Assembly: GCA_009726075.1 (NCBI GenBank)
Contig: WLND01000017.1
Coordinates: forward strand, 1 to 11,758
Length of the DNA stretch: 11,758 bases
Direction of reading: 5' to 3'
Source of the DNA: Actinomycetota bacterium
GTDB lineage: Bacteria; Actinomycetota; Actinomycetes; S36-B12
The position numbers were made by a program, and so were the translations under genes. The notes under the pieces were generated by a model. It had not been told where the DNA came from, did not search any database, and saw nothing but the letters and a program-made list of their open reading frames with translations. Positions 6,330-11,758 of the stretch are shown here, piece after piece. Numbering within the stretch: the stretch's first letter is position 1; the number at the start of each line of letters is the position of its first letter.

Positions 6330-6812
6330 CTAGGAGGCGAGGACCTCGTCGAGGATTGCCTCGGCTTTGTCCTCATTGGTCTTCTCGGCCAACGCCAGCT
6401 CGCTCACGAGAATCTGGCGGGCCTTAGCAAGCATGCGCTTCTCGCCGGCGGAAAGCCCGCGCTCACGCTCGCGACGCCACAGATCTCGGACGACCTCGGC
6501 CACCTTGATGACGTCGCCGGAGGCCAGCTTCTCGAGATTGGCCTTGTACCGGCGAGACCAGTTGGTCGGCTCTTCGGTGTACGGCTGGCGCAGGACATTG
6601 AACACTCGATCGAGACCCTCTTGGTTCACCACATCGCGCACGCCGACGAGATCGACGTTGTCAGAGGGCACCCGAACTGTCAGGTCGCCCTGTGCCACTC
6701 GGAGCACGAGGTACTCGCGCTCCTCGCCCTTGACTATGCGGATCTCAAGAGCCTCAATCAGTGCAGCCCCGTGATGTGGGTAGACAACGGTGTCACCAAC
6801 GCTAAAAGCCAT
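6330..6812 (-). CDS. carD: CarD-family RNA polymerase-binding transcription regulator
   Basis: CarD/CdnL binds the RNA polymerase beta subunit and stabilises the open promoter complex, especially at rRNA promoters; it is essential in mycobacteria. The 160 residues match the mycobacterial size. The N-terminal Tudor-like RNAP-interaction domain (1 to about 65) starts MAFSVGDTVVYPHHGAALIE. The helical DNA-binding domain contains NWSRRYKANLEKL (84-96), in which Trp85 is the residue known to wedge into the upstream edge of the transcription bubble. The basic helix DLWRRERERGLS (110-121) is also present. The ATG start (6810-6812) has AAAGGGG about ten bases upstream, and TAGTCT (6840-6845, minus strand) is a likely -10. 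It is the first gene of the run carD-ispD-ispF-PPOX-cysS-rlmB and is divergent from the LpqE-like lipoprotein gene. Confidence 0.96.
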   Translation of the reverse strand: MAFSVGDTVVYPHHGAALIEALEIRIVKGEEREYLVLRVAQGDLTVRVPSDNVDLVGVRDVVNQEGLDRVFNVLRQPYTEEPTNWSRRYKANLEKLASGDVIKVAEVVRDLWRRERERGLSAGEKRMLAKARQILVSELALAEKTNEDKAEAILDEVLAS

Positions 6813-6839
6813 GGAGTAGAGCCCCTTTCCCGACTGCCT

Positions 6840-6845
6840 AGACTA
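6840..6845 (-). promoter_or_regulatory. Putative carD operon -10 element
   Basis: The minus strand reads TAGTCT, a TANNNT -10 hexamer, 27 bases upstream of the carD ATG. A start site about seven bases downstream would leave a leader of about 20 nt containing AAAGGGG. No convincing -35 is seen. It shares the 77-bp divergent region 6813-6889 with the lipoprotein promoter. Confidence 0.5.
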
Positions 6846-6852
6846 CCACGCG

Positions 6853-6882
6853 AAGACAGACCCGAATTCCTGCCGATAGCCT
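6853..6882 (+). promoter_or_regulatory. Putative leaderless promoter of the LpqE-like lipoprotein gene
   Basis: AAGACA (6853-6858, four of six bases of TTGACA) lies 18 bp before TAGCCT (6877-6882). The GTG start at 6890 follows seven bases later. The seven bases between are pyrimidine-rich with no Shine-Dalgarno, as expected for a transcript starting at the start codon. Confidence 0.5.
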
Positions 6883-6889
6883 TCGTCCT

Positions 6890-7423
6890 GTGACGACGAC
6901 TCGAACCCAGAAGACTGCCCGCCGAACCGCTGCTGTAGTCAGCGCCCTCGCCCTAGCGGCCGCACCCCTGCTCGCCGGCTGCTACAGCGGGCAGGCGGCG
7001 ACGACCAACGCCCAGAGCGCCATGAACTCCGGCAACGGCACCCAGGAGCAGGTCGGCGACATCCGCATCGAGAACGCGACCCTGGTCACCGGCCCCGGAA
7101 TCTCGAAGGCCGGCACGGTCATCATGACGATCGTGAATACCGGACGCGTCCCTGATCGCCTGATCGGCGTCGCGGTCAACGGCGCCTCCGCTTACGTCAC
7201 CCCCGGTTTCGGCGACGTCATGCCTGGCGAGGCCGTGAACTTCGGCTACGACGGCACGGCGTGGATCAATGCGTACGGCCTTGACATCGCCAAGAGCGCC
7301 TATGTGCCGGTGACCGTGCAATTCGAGCGCGCCGGTGTCAAGAACTTCACGGTGCTCAGCGTGCCCCCGACCGGCATCTACGAGGGCATCGCACCGAACC
7401 CGCTCCTCGCGCCCATCTCGTAG
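6890..7423 (+). CDS. LpqE-like secreted lipoprotein
   Basis: A predicted exported lipoprotein of 177 residues. The N-terminus is a lipoprotein signal: basic MTTTRTQKTARR, a hydrophobic run, and the lipobox LLAGC with lipid-modified Cys31. A Gly/Asn/Gln-rich linker (33-55) precedes a beta-rich domain starting DIRIENATLV. This domain includes VIMTIVNTGRVPDRLIGVAV (77-96) and VPVTVQFERAGV (139-150). The pattern resembles the LpqE/PCuAC-like beta-sandwich lipoproteins of actinobacteria. However, I see no clear His/Met copper-binding motif, so copper binding should not be assumed. The position, divergent from carD, matches lpqE (Rv3584) next to Rv3583c as recalled. The start is GTG, apparently leaderless. 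The stop TAG (7421-7423) is the first three bases of a 15-bp tandem repeat that supplies two further in-frame TAG codons. Function unknown. Confidence 0.8.
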   Translation: MTTTRTQKTARRTAAVVSALALAAAPLLAGCYSGQAATTNAQSAMNSGNGTQEQVGDIRIENATLVTGPGISKAGTVIMTIVNTGRVPDRLIGVAVNGASAYVTPGFGDVMPGEAVNFGYDGTAWINAYGLDIAKSAYVPVTVQFERAGVKNFTVLSVPPTGIYEGIAPNPLLAPIS

Positions 7424-7465
7424 GCCTGTCGCTCGTAGGCCTCTCGCTCCTAGGCCTCGAAGCGG
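7421..7465. repeat. 15-bp tandem repeat at the convergent ends of the lipoprotein gene and regX3
   Basis: TAGGCCT occurs at 7421, 7436 and 7451, an exact 15-bp period. Units one and two (TAGGCCTGTCGCTCG and TAGGCCTCTCGCTCC) agree at 13 of 15 positions. The third shares the TAGGCCT core and then diverges into regX3. The first TAG is the lipoprotein stop, and the second and third are in the same frame. The regX3 stop (complement of 7450-7452) spans the border of units two and three. The palindromic AGGCCT cores could also pair as small hairpins. The 26-bp intergenic region is made entirely of this repeat, and no clear terminator is present. Confidence 0.7.
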
Positions 7466-8130
7466 TACCCCAGGCCGCGCACGGTCTGGATGTGCCGGGG
7501 GTTGCCCGGGTCTTCCTCGACCTTGGCCCGCAGCCGTTTCACGTGCACGTCGAGGGTCTTGGTATCGCCGACATAGTCGGCACCCCAGACCCGGTCGATG
7601 AGCTGCGATCGGGTCAGGACGCGTCCTGAATTGCGCACGAGCAGTTCGAGCAGGTCGAACTCCTTGAGTGGCAGCGAGACCGTTTCGCCGCGAACCGTGA
7701 CCGCATGGCGATCGACGTCGAGGCGTACGGGCCCTGCCTCGATCACGGCCGGCAGCAGTTCGTCGATGTCCCCATGGCGGCGAAGCACCGCCCGAACACG
7801 CGCGAGGAGTTCACGCGACGAGAAGGGCTTGGTGACGTAGTCGTCGGCCCCGAGTTCGAGGCCCACCACCTTGTCGACCTCGCCGTCTTTTGCGGTGAGC
7901 ATGATGATCGGCACCGTCGACTTTGCCCGAATCTGCTTGCAGACTTCAGTGCCGGACAGCCCCGGCAGCATGAGGTCAAGCAGCACGAGATCGGCGCCGT
8001 GCCGGTCGAATTCATCGACCGCTTTCAGGCCGTCCGATGCAACAACGACCTCGTACCCCTCGCGGCGGAGCATGAAGGACAGGGCCTCCGAGAAGGACTC
8101 CTCATCCTCGACGACGAGAAGACGGGTCAT
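7450..8130 (-). CDS. regX3: OmpR/PhoB-family response regulator, RegX3/PhoP-type
   Basis: A DNA-binding regulator activated by phosphorylation, predicted to control phosphate-starvation genes. The 226 residues form a receiver domain (1 to about 120) with acidic pocket Asp9/Glu10, phospho-acceptor Asp52 in LVLLDLMLPG, Thr79 and Lys101. The winged-helix effector (about 130-226) has the PLKEFDLLELLVRNSGRVLT stretch (154-173), the DNA-recognition region TKTLDVHVKRLRAKVEEDP (190-208) and the wing TVRGLGYRFE. The ATG start (8128-8130) overlaps the kinase stop as ATGA and has GAGGTG seven bases upstream. The adjacent SenX3-like kinase, divergent phoU and nearby GTTCA repeats support the phosphate role. 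In streptomycete naming it would be phoP. Its stop codon falls in the 15-bp tandem repeat. Confidence 0.93.
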   Translation of the reverse strand: MTRLLVVEDEESFSEALSFMLRREGYEVVVASDGLKAVDEFDRHGADLVLLDLMLPGLSGTEVCKQIRAKSTVPIIMLTAKDGEVDKVVGLELGADDYVTKPFSSRELLARVRAVLRRHGDIDELLPAVIEAGPVRLDVDRHAVTVRGETVSLPLKEFDLLELLVRNSGRVLTRSQLIDRVWGADYVGDTKTLDVHVKRLRAKVEEDPGNPRHIQTVRGLGYRFEA

Positions 8131-9275
8131 GCGAACACCTCTTCAATCGGGGTTGACAGCTGTTCGAGCGGGATCTCATGGGCCTGAGGGGTGGTGTCGG
8201 CCGCGCCTCCGTAGGCAGGCAGGCGCAGGACGAAGGTGGATCCGACACCAACCTCTGACCACGCGGTGCATTCGCCGCCGTGGTTCTGGCACACATGCTT
8301 GACGATTGCCAGGCCGAGCCCGGTGCCCCCCGTCACCCGTGAGCGTGCCGGGTCGACGCGATAGAAGCGCTCGAAGATTCGATCGAGATCATTGGACGGA
8401 ATGCCGATGCCCTGGTCCTTGACCATGATCTCGACGATCGATCCGACCACGCGTGCCTCGATGGCGACCTTCGTTCCGCCCGGCGAGTACGCGACCGCAT
8501 TCGCCAGGAGGTTGCGCACCGCAGTCTGCAGTTGGCTTCGATCCCCGTAGACCGCGGATCCCGACGGCTTGCCATCGATGAAGTCGACATTGTTGGCTGC
8601 CGCCACCGTGCGGACCTCATCGATGGAACGTTGGACGAGGTCGTCGATGTCGACGACCTCCGCGTGGGTCAGCGGATCATCACCCTGCAGGCGCGAGAGG
8701 TCGATGACGTCCTGCACCAGATGGCTCAGGCGCGAGGCCTCGAGTTGCATCCGCTCGGCGAAGTGCCGAACCTGATCGGCGTCGTCACTCGCGGCAAGGA
8801 CGGCCTCCGCAAGAAGGGACAGGGCGCCGACGGGCGTCTTGAGCTCATGGCTGACATTGGCCACGAAATCCCTTCGCACGGCGTCGACCCTGCGCTCCTC
8901 AGCGAGGTCGTCGATGAGGACGAGGATGGCTCCGGTACCCAGCGGTGCGATCCGGACCCGCAGTTCGAGCAGTTCGCGGCCCAGCGGTGGCCGTCGCACG
9001 CGCATCTCCTGCTCGCGGGCTTGCCCGTCGGCAGCGACGCGGTCGATGAGTCGCACGATGTCAGGAATCGTCACAAGGCTTCGGTTGACGAGGCCGAGGG
9101 CCTGGCTCCGGGCGCTCGCGCGCAGGACTAGTCCATCAGCACTCACGACGAGGGAGGCCGAGGGGAGCACACTCAGGACTCGAACCACCTCGTCGGGAAC
9201 CACCGGGCTGCTGCCGGCCCGCGAGATCTCAAGCTCACGGGTCAGTCCTGTTGGACCGAGCGGGGGACGCGTCAT
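8127..9275 (-). CDS. senX3: SenX3/PhoR-type sensor histidine kinase without a membrane anchor
   Basis: The phosphate-responsive kinase partner of RegX3; 382 residues from the ATG at 9273-9275. A GTG at 9294-9296 would add seven residues and is immediately preceded by an in-frame stop, so no longer N-terminus exists. Domains: a PAS-like region (about 27-125, VVPDEVVRVLSVLPSASLVV onward), then HisKA with H-box DFVANVSHELKTP (phospho-acceptor His143). The ATPase domain follows, with N-box RNLLANAVAYSP (Asn255, Asn259), G1 KDQGIGIP (286-293), FERFYR (301-306) and G2 GGTGLGLA (316-323). Mycobacterial SenX3 begins with membrane helices before the PAS region; here no hydrophobic segment is visible, so it appears soluble. 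Neither start has a clear Shine-Dalgarno; TATCCG six bases before the ATG is an imperfect leaderless -10. It overlaps regX3 by four bases. Confidence 0.9.
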   Translation of the reverse strand: MTRPPLGPTGLTRELEISRAGSSPVVPDEVVRVLSVLPSASLVVSADGLVLRASARSQALGLVNRSLVTIPDIVRLIDRVAADGQAREQEMRVRRPPLGRELLELRVRIAPLGTGAILVLIDDLAEERRVDAVRRDFVANVSHELKTPVGALSLLAEAVLAASDDADQVRHFAERMQLEASRLSHLVQDVIDLSRLQGDDPLTHAEVVDIDDLVQRSIDEVRTVAAANNVDFIDGKPSGSAVYGDRSQLQTAVRNLLANAVAYSPGGTKVAIEARVVGSIVEIMVKDQGIGIPSNDLDRIFERFYRVDPARSRVTGGTGLGLAIVKHVCQNHGGECTAWSEVGVGSTFVLRLPAYGGAADTTPQAHEIPLEQLSTPIEEVFA

Positions 9276-9336
9276 ATTCGACGGATAGGAGCGCACCTAC
9301 GCGATCGGAAATCTTCGGCCACCACGTCCATGAAGG

Positions 9337-9358
9337 GTTCGTTTCGGGTTCATTTGGC
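9337..9358 (+). promoter_or_regulatory. PHO-box-like direct repeat, copy 1 (RegX3/PhoP site)
   Basis: Two adjacent 11-bp units, GTTCGTTTCGG and GTTCATTTGGC, begin with GTTC at 9337 and 9348. The second fits 10 of 11 positions of the published streptomycete PHO-box unit as I recall it (G-G/T-T-C-A-Y-Y-Y-R-G/C-G), and the first fits 9. An 11-bp tandem arrangement on one face of the helix is how PhoP/RegX3 dimers bind. The pair lies 62 bp from the senX3 ATG and 81 bp from the phoU ATG. Confidence 0.6.
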
Positions 9359-9367
9359 GTCTTTATC

Positions 9368-9400
9368 GTTCACCGACACGTCGCATACCGTTCATCTTGT
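9368..9400 (+). promoter_or_regulatory. PHO-box-like direct repeats, copy 2, upstream of phoU
   Basis: GTTCACCGACA (9368-9378) and GTTCATCTTGT (9390-9400) are exactly 22 bp apart, two 11-bp steps, with a degenerate middle unit between them. The first holds the exact GTTCACC heptamer typical of RegX3/PhoP sites. If phoU is transcribed from its start codon, these units lie at about -71 to -61 and -49 to -39, the usual place for an activator that replaces a poor -35. Confidence 0.6.
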
Positions 9401-9426
9401 CGCCATGCGCCGGCATCGCACCGACG

Positions 9427-9432
9427 TAGGAT
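9427..9432 (+). promoter_or_regulatory. Putative leaderless -10 element of phoU
   Basis: TAGGAT ends six bases before the phoU ATG at 9439. The six bases GCATTC hold no Shine-Dalgarno. No good -35 is seen at 17-18 bp, which suits dependence on RegX3 bound at the PHO-like repeats just upstream. Confidence 0.5.
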
Positions 9433-9438
9433 GCATTC

Positions 9439-10098
9439 ATGCGAGCGGGCTACGACGACGAACTCAATGCGGTGAACGACGATTTGGTGCAGATGACCCG
9501 GCTCGTCGGGTCTGCAATGAATCGTGCGACCCAGTCGTTGCTCGATGCCGACCTCTCGATGGCCGAGGATGTCATCGCGAACGATGCGCAGGTCGATGCC
9601 CTCACCGGGGCGGTCGAAGAACGCTGTTTCGATCTCATTGCCCTGCGCCAGCCGGTCGCCAGCGACCTCCGCGTCGTCATCGGCGCCCTGCGCATCGCCG
9701 CGTCGCTCGAGCGCATGGGCGATCTCGCAGAGCACGTCGCGAAGCAGGCCCGAATGCGCTACCCGCGCCCGGCAGTCCCCCAGGAACTACGCGGAACGTT
9801 CGCGGTCATGGGAGGCCTCGCCGAGGCGATCGTCTCCAAGACTGGCTCAGTCATCGCCACGAAAGACGTATCGCTCGCGGCCGATATCGCGGCCCACGAC
9901 ACCGAGATGGACCGACTGCATCGCGAGCTCTTCACGATCGTGCTGTCGCCCTCCTGGTCGCACGGCGTCGAAGCGGCCATCGACATCACCCTCCTGTCCC
10001 GCTACTACGAGCGATACGCCGACCACGCGGTGTCGGTCACGAGGCGAGTCGTCACCATCGTGACCGGCGAGCCCTACGTCGGCGTCAGCCTCGACTGA
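9439..10098 (+). CDS. phoU: Phosphate-specific transport system accessory protein PhoU
   Basis: A cytosolic negative regulator that links the Pst phosphate transporter to the SenX3/PhoR kinase and keeps the response off when phosphate is plentiful. The 219 residues form the usual tandem of two three-helix PhoU domains. Each carries the metal-binding ExxxD motif: SLERMGDLAEHVAK (89-102, Glu91/Asp95) and YYERYADHAVSV (189-200, Glu191/Asp195). The conserved LRQPVASDLRVVIGALR (69-85) is also present. The ATG start is six bases after TAGGAT and is probably leaderless. The gene is divergent from senX3-regX3 with shared PHO-box-like repeats, as for the phoU/phoR-phoP arrangement in Streptomyces. pst transporter genes are not in the window. 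Confidence 0.94.
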   Translation: MRAGYDDELNAVNDDLVQMTRLVGSAMNRATQSLLDADLSMAEDVIANDAQVDALTGAVEERCFDLIALRQPVASDLRVVIGALRIAASLERMGDLAEHVAKQARMRYPRPAVPQELRGTFAVMGGLAEAIVSKTGSVIATKDVSLAADIAAHDTEMDRLHRELFTIVLSPSWSHGVEAAIDITLLSRYYERYADHAVSVTRRVVTIVTGEPYVGVSLD

Positions 10099-10189
10099 GC
10101 CACCGTCCGCCATCAGTGGCTGACGAGACCGGAATAGGCAAGACTCCTCGCTACGTTGAGCCAACGTGACCGAGAGGGAGTGGGGACGA

Positions 10190-11488
10190 ATGACGACAGC
10201 CCGTCTGCTTCGCAGTTCACCCCCCGCCCGAATCGCAGTCCTGTCGATCCACACCTCCCCGCTCGACCAGCCCGGCACCGGCGACGCGGGCGGGATGAAC
10301 GTCTACGTCGTCGAGACCGCCAAGCGCCTTGCGGAGGCCGGTACGGCCGTCGAGATCTTCACCAGGGCAACGTCCTCCGATCTTCCCCCCGTCGTCGAAC
10401 TGGCTCCCGGAGTCCTCGTCAGACACGTCACGGCCGGGCCCTTCGAGGGCCTGCTCAAGGCCGATCTGCCGGGCCAGCTCTGCGCGGTCACGGCCGGGGT
10501 CATGCGCGTCGAGGCCGCGCGTCCCGAGGGGTGGTTCGACCTGATCCATTCGCACTATTGGCTGTCCGGTCAGGTCGGATGGCTCGCCTCGGAGCGGTGG
10601 CGGGTTCCCCTCGTGCATTCGATGCACACCATGGCCAAGGTCAAGAACAACGAATTGGCCGCAGGTGACACCCCGGAGCCGATGGTGCGCCTCATCGGTG
10701 AGGAGCAGGTCGTTGCGGCCGCAGCTCGACTGGTCGCCAACACGAGCGACGAGGCTCGGCAGCTCATCGACCTGTACGACGCTGATCCGTCCAGGGTCGA
10801 CATCGTCCACCCGGGGGTCGATCTTGAGATGTTCACCCCGGGAGACCCGCCTGCAGCACGCAGGCGATTGGGCTTGCCACTCGATGCCGTCGTGCTGCTC
10901 TTCGTCGGCCGGATCCAGCCGCTCAAGGCACCCGACGTGCTCCTGCGGGCAGCAGCCGCCCTTGTCAGCGCCGATCCGGAGCTCCGCTCGCGGCTCGTCG
11001 TCGTCGTGTGCGGGGGGCCGTCCGGCACCGGACTCGAGCATCCGACCCTCCTCAGCGACCTCGCAACCGACCTCGGGATCGCCGACATCGTGAGGTTCGA
11101 GCCGCCCGGCGACCGATCAGTCCTGGTCGACTGGTACCGATCAGCCGACATCGCCGTCGTGCCGTCCTACTCGGAGTCCTTCGGCCTCGTTGCAGTCGAG
11201 GCCCAGGCCTGCGGAACCCCCGTCGTCGCGGCAGCAGTCGGCGGCCTTCGCACCGCGGTGCTTCACGAGGTGAGTGGCGTGCTCGTCGAAGGCCACGATC
11301 CGAAGGCATTCGCCGACGCGATCGGATCCCTGCTCGCGCACCCCGAGCGGCTCGTCGAACTCGGCCGCGGAGCCCGCATGCATGCATCATCCTTTGGCTG
11401 GGCAGCAACCACGGCAGGGCTTCTCTCGACCTACGAAAGGGCCCTCGACCGGGCCAGCGTCGATGTCACCGTGGTCGGCGGTCGATGA
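10190..11488 (+). CDS. mshA: D-inositol-3-phosphate glycosyltransferase (mycothiol biosynthesis)
   Basis: MshA transfers N-acetylglucosamine from UDP-GlcNAc to 1L-myo-inositol 1-phosphate, the committed step of mycothiol synthesis. A GT4-family GT-B enzyme of 432 residues, near the usual length. The N-terminal acceptor domain shows HTSPLDQPGTGDAGGMNVY (21-39), EIFTRAT (55-61), PGVLVRHVTAGPFEG (73-87) and HSHYWLSGQVGWLA (120-133). The donor domain shows FVGRIQPLKAPDVL (238-251, Arg241/Lys246), PSYSESFGLVAVEAQACGTP (325-344) with the EX7E pair Glu329/Glu337, and a following GG motif. The ATG at 10190 has AGGGAG and GGGGA upstream. A GTG at 10166 would add eight residues, with TACGTT eight bases before it as a possible leaderless -10. 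The gene is 91 bp after phoU and overlaps the YbjN gene by ATGA. Confidence 0.95.
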   Translation: MTTARLLRSSPPARIAVLSIHTSPLDQPGTGDAGGMNVYVVETAKRLAEAGTAVEIFTRATSSDLPPVVELAPGVLVRHVTAGPFEGLLKADLPGQLCAVTAGVMRVEAARPEGWFDLIHSHYWLSGQVGWLASERWRVPLVHSMHTMAKVKNNELAAGDTPEPMVRLIGEEQVVAAAARLVANTSDEARQLIDLYDADPSRVDIVHPGVDLEMFTPGDPPAARRRLGLPLDAVVLLFVGRIQPLKAPDVLLRAAAALVSADPELRSRLVVVVCGGPSGTGLEHPTLLSDLATDLGIADIVRFEPPGDRSVLVDWYRSADIAVVPSYSESFGLVAVEAQACGTPVVAAAVGGLRTAVLHEVSGVLVEGHDPKAFADAIGSLLAHPERLVELGRGARMHASSFGWAATTAGLLSTYERALDRASVDVTVVGGR

Positions 11489-11758
11489 CAAACGACTCAG
11501 CCGCCCTGCTCGTCGAGTTCCTCGCCGGGTCTGGTCTCGTCCACGAGCCAATCGATTCCGCCACCTTCGTGGTCGAACTGCCCGGCACCAAGAAGCTCAA
11601 GACCAACGTGACCCTGGCCATCGGCACCCACGCCATGACGGTGAACGCATTCGTGGCACGCAAGCCCGACGAGAATGCCGATGCGGTGCACACCTGGCTG
11701 CTCGAACGGAACCGGCGGATGTGCGCGGTCGCCTTCGCCCTTGACCACCTCGGCGACA
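11485..11758 (+). CDS. YbjN-domain protein, N-terminal part (cut by window edge)
   Basis: The frame opens with ATG at 11485, overlapping the mshA TGA stop as ATGA, and stays open for 91 codons to the window end. The protein begins MTNDSAALLVEFLAGSGLVH. Further on come LPGTKKLKTNVTLAIGTHAM (33-52), VNAFVARKPDENADAVHTWL (54-73) and FALDHLGD just before the edge. This is the pattern of the YbjN/type III secretion chaperone-like fold proteins found directly after mshA in actinobacteria (Rv0487 in M. tuberculosis as I recall). Their function is not established. Translational coupling to mshA is likely, with only a weak GGCGG upstream. gpm would be the expected next gene beyond the edge, an inference from synteny only. 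Confidence 0.85.
   Translation, partial: MTNDSAALLVEFLAGSGLVHEPIDSATFVVELPGTKKLKTNVTLAIGTHAMTVNAFVARKPDENADAVHTWLLERNRRMCAVAFALDHLGD

Noticed and set aside
9297..9438. A missing membrane-spanning exon-like or frameshifted N-terminus of senX3
   Set aside because: An in-frame stop precedes the earliest start, and the other frames upstream are polar and contain the GTTCA repeats, so no lost membrane helix is hidden there.
10084..10124. Hairpin between phoU and mshA as a terminator
   Set aside because: GTCAGCC/GGCTGAC and AGCCAC/GTGGCT compete for the same bases, stems are only 6-7 bp and no T-tract follows; mshA may be partly co-transcribed with phoU.

Overview
The window is about 11.8 kb of high-GC DNA from an actinobacterium (class Actinomycetes). 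Markers are the mycothiol enzyme MshA, a SenX3/RegX3-type two-component pair, CarD, an LpqE-like lipoprotein, an F420/PPOX-type flavoprotein and RlmB with the basic N-terminal tail seen in actinobacteria. Several genes also appear to lack a leader, which is common in this phylum. The species cannot be named from the sequence alone. There is no rRNA, tRNA, CRISPR array or insertion sequence, and no gene-free stretch longer than about 165 bp.

Layout. (1) 1-164: 3' end of a short-chain dehydrogenase on the plus strand, closed by a strong hairpin terminator. (2) 258-995, minus: a class I glutamine-amidotransferase-like hydrolase of the gamma-glutamyl-GABA hydrolase type. (3) 1139-2320, plus: a CPA2-type cation/proton antiporter whose 3' end overlaps the next gene tail to tail. 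(4) 6812 down to 2293, minus: an operon-like run carD - ispD - ispF - PPOX flavoprotein - cysS - rlmB, with gaps of 4 to 51 nt or a 4-nt overlap. (5) 6890-7423, plus: an LpqE-like lipoprotein divergent from carD. (6) 9275 down to 7450, minus: senX3-regX3 with an ATGA overlap. (7) 9439 to the right edge, plus: phoU, mshA and a YbjN-domain gene cut by the edge.

How the genes fit together. The carD operon joins a global RNA-polymerase regulator to two consecutive MEP isoprenoid enzymes, cysteinyl-tRNA synthetase and a 23S rRNA methyltransferase. It matches, as recalled, M. tuberculosis Rv3579c-Rv3584, except that a flavoprotein gene sits between ispF and cysS. The right-hand part is a phosphate-sensing module: histidine kinase, response regulator and divergent PhoU. 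Their shared intergenic region carries 11-bp-spaced GTTCA repeats like the PHO boxes bound by RegX3/PhoP. It is followed by the mycothiol glycosyltransferase and a YbjN protein, as in the Rv0486-Rv0491 neighbourhood.

Most noteworthy non-genic signals: two interleaved perfect inverted repeats filling the PPOX-cysS gap and covering the cysS start; the PHO-box array between senX3 and phoU; a TANNNT hexamer 6-7 nt before the start codon of four genes; and a 15-bp tandem repeat that holds the stop codons of two convergent genes. The SenX3-like kinase also has no membrane segment. None of these proves a new system. The cysS leader element and the soluble phosphate kinase are the best candidates for follow-up.
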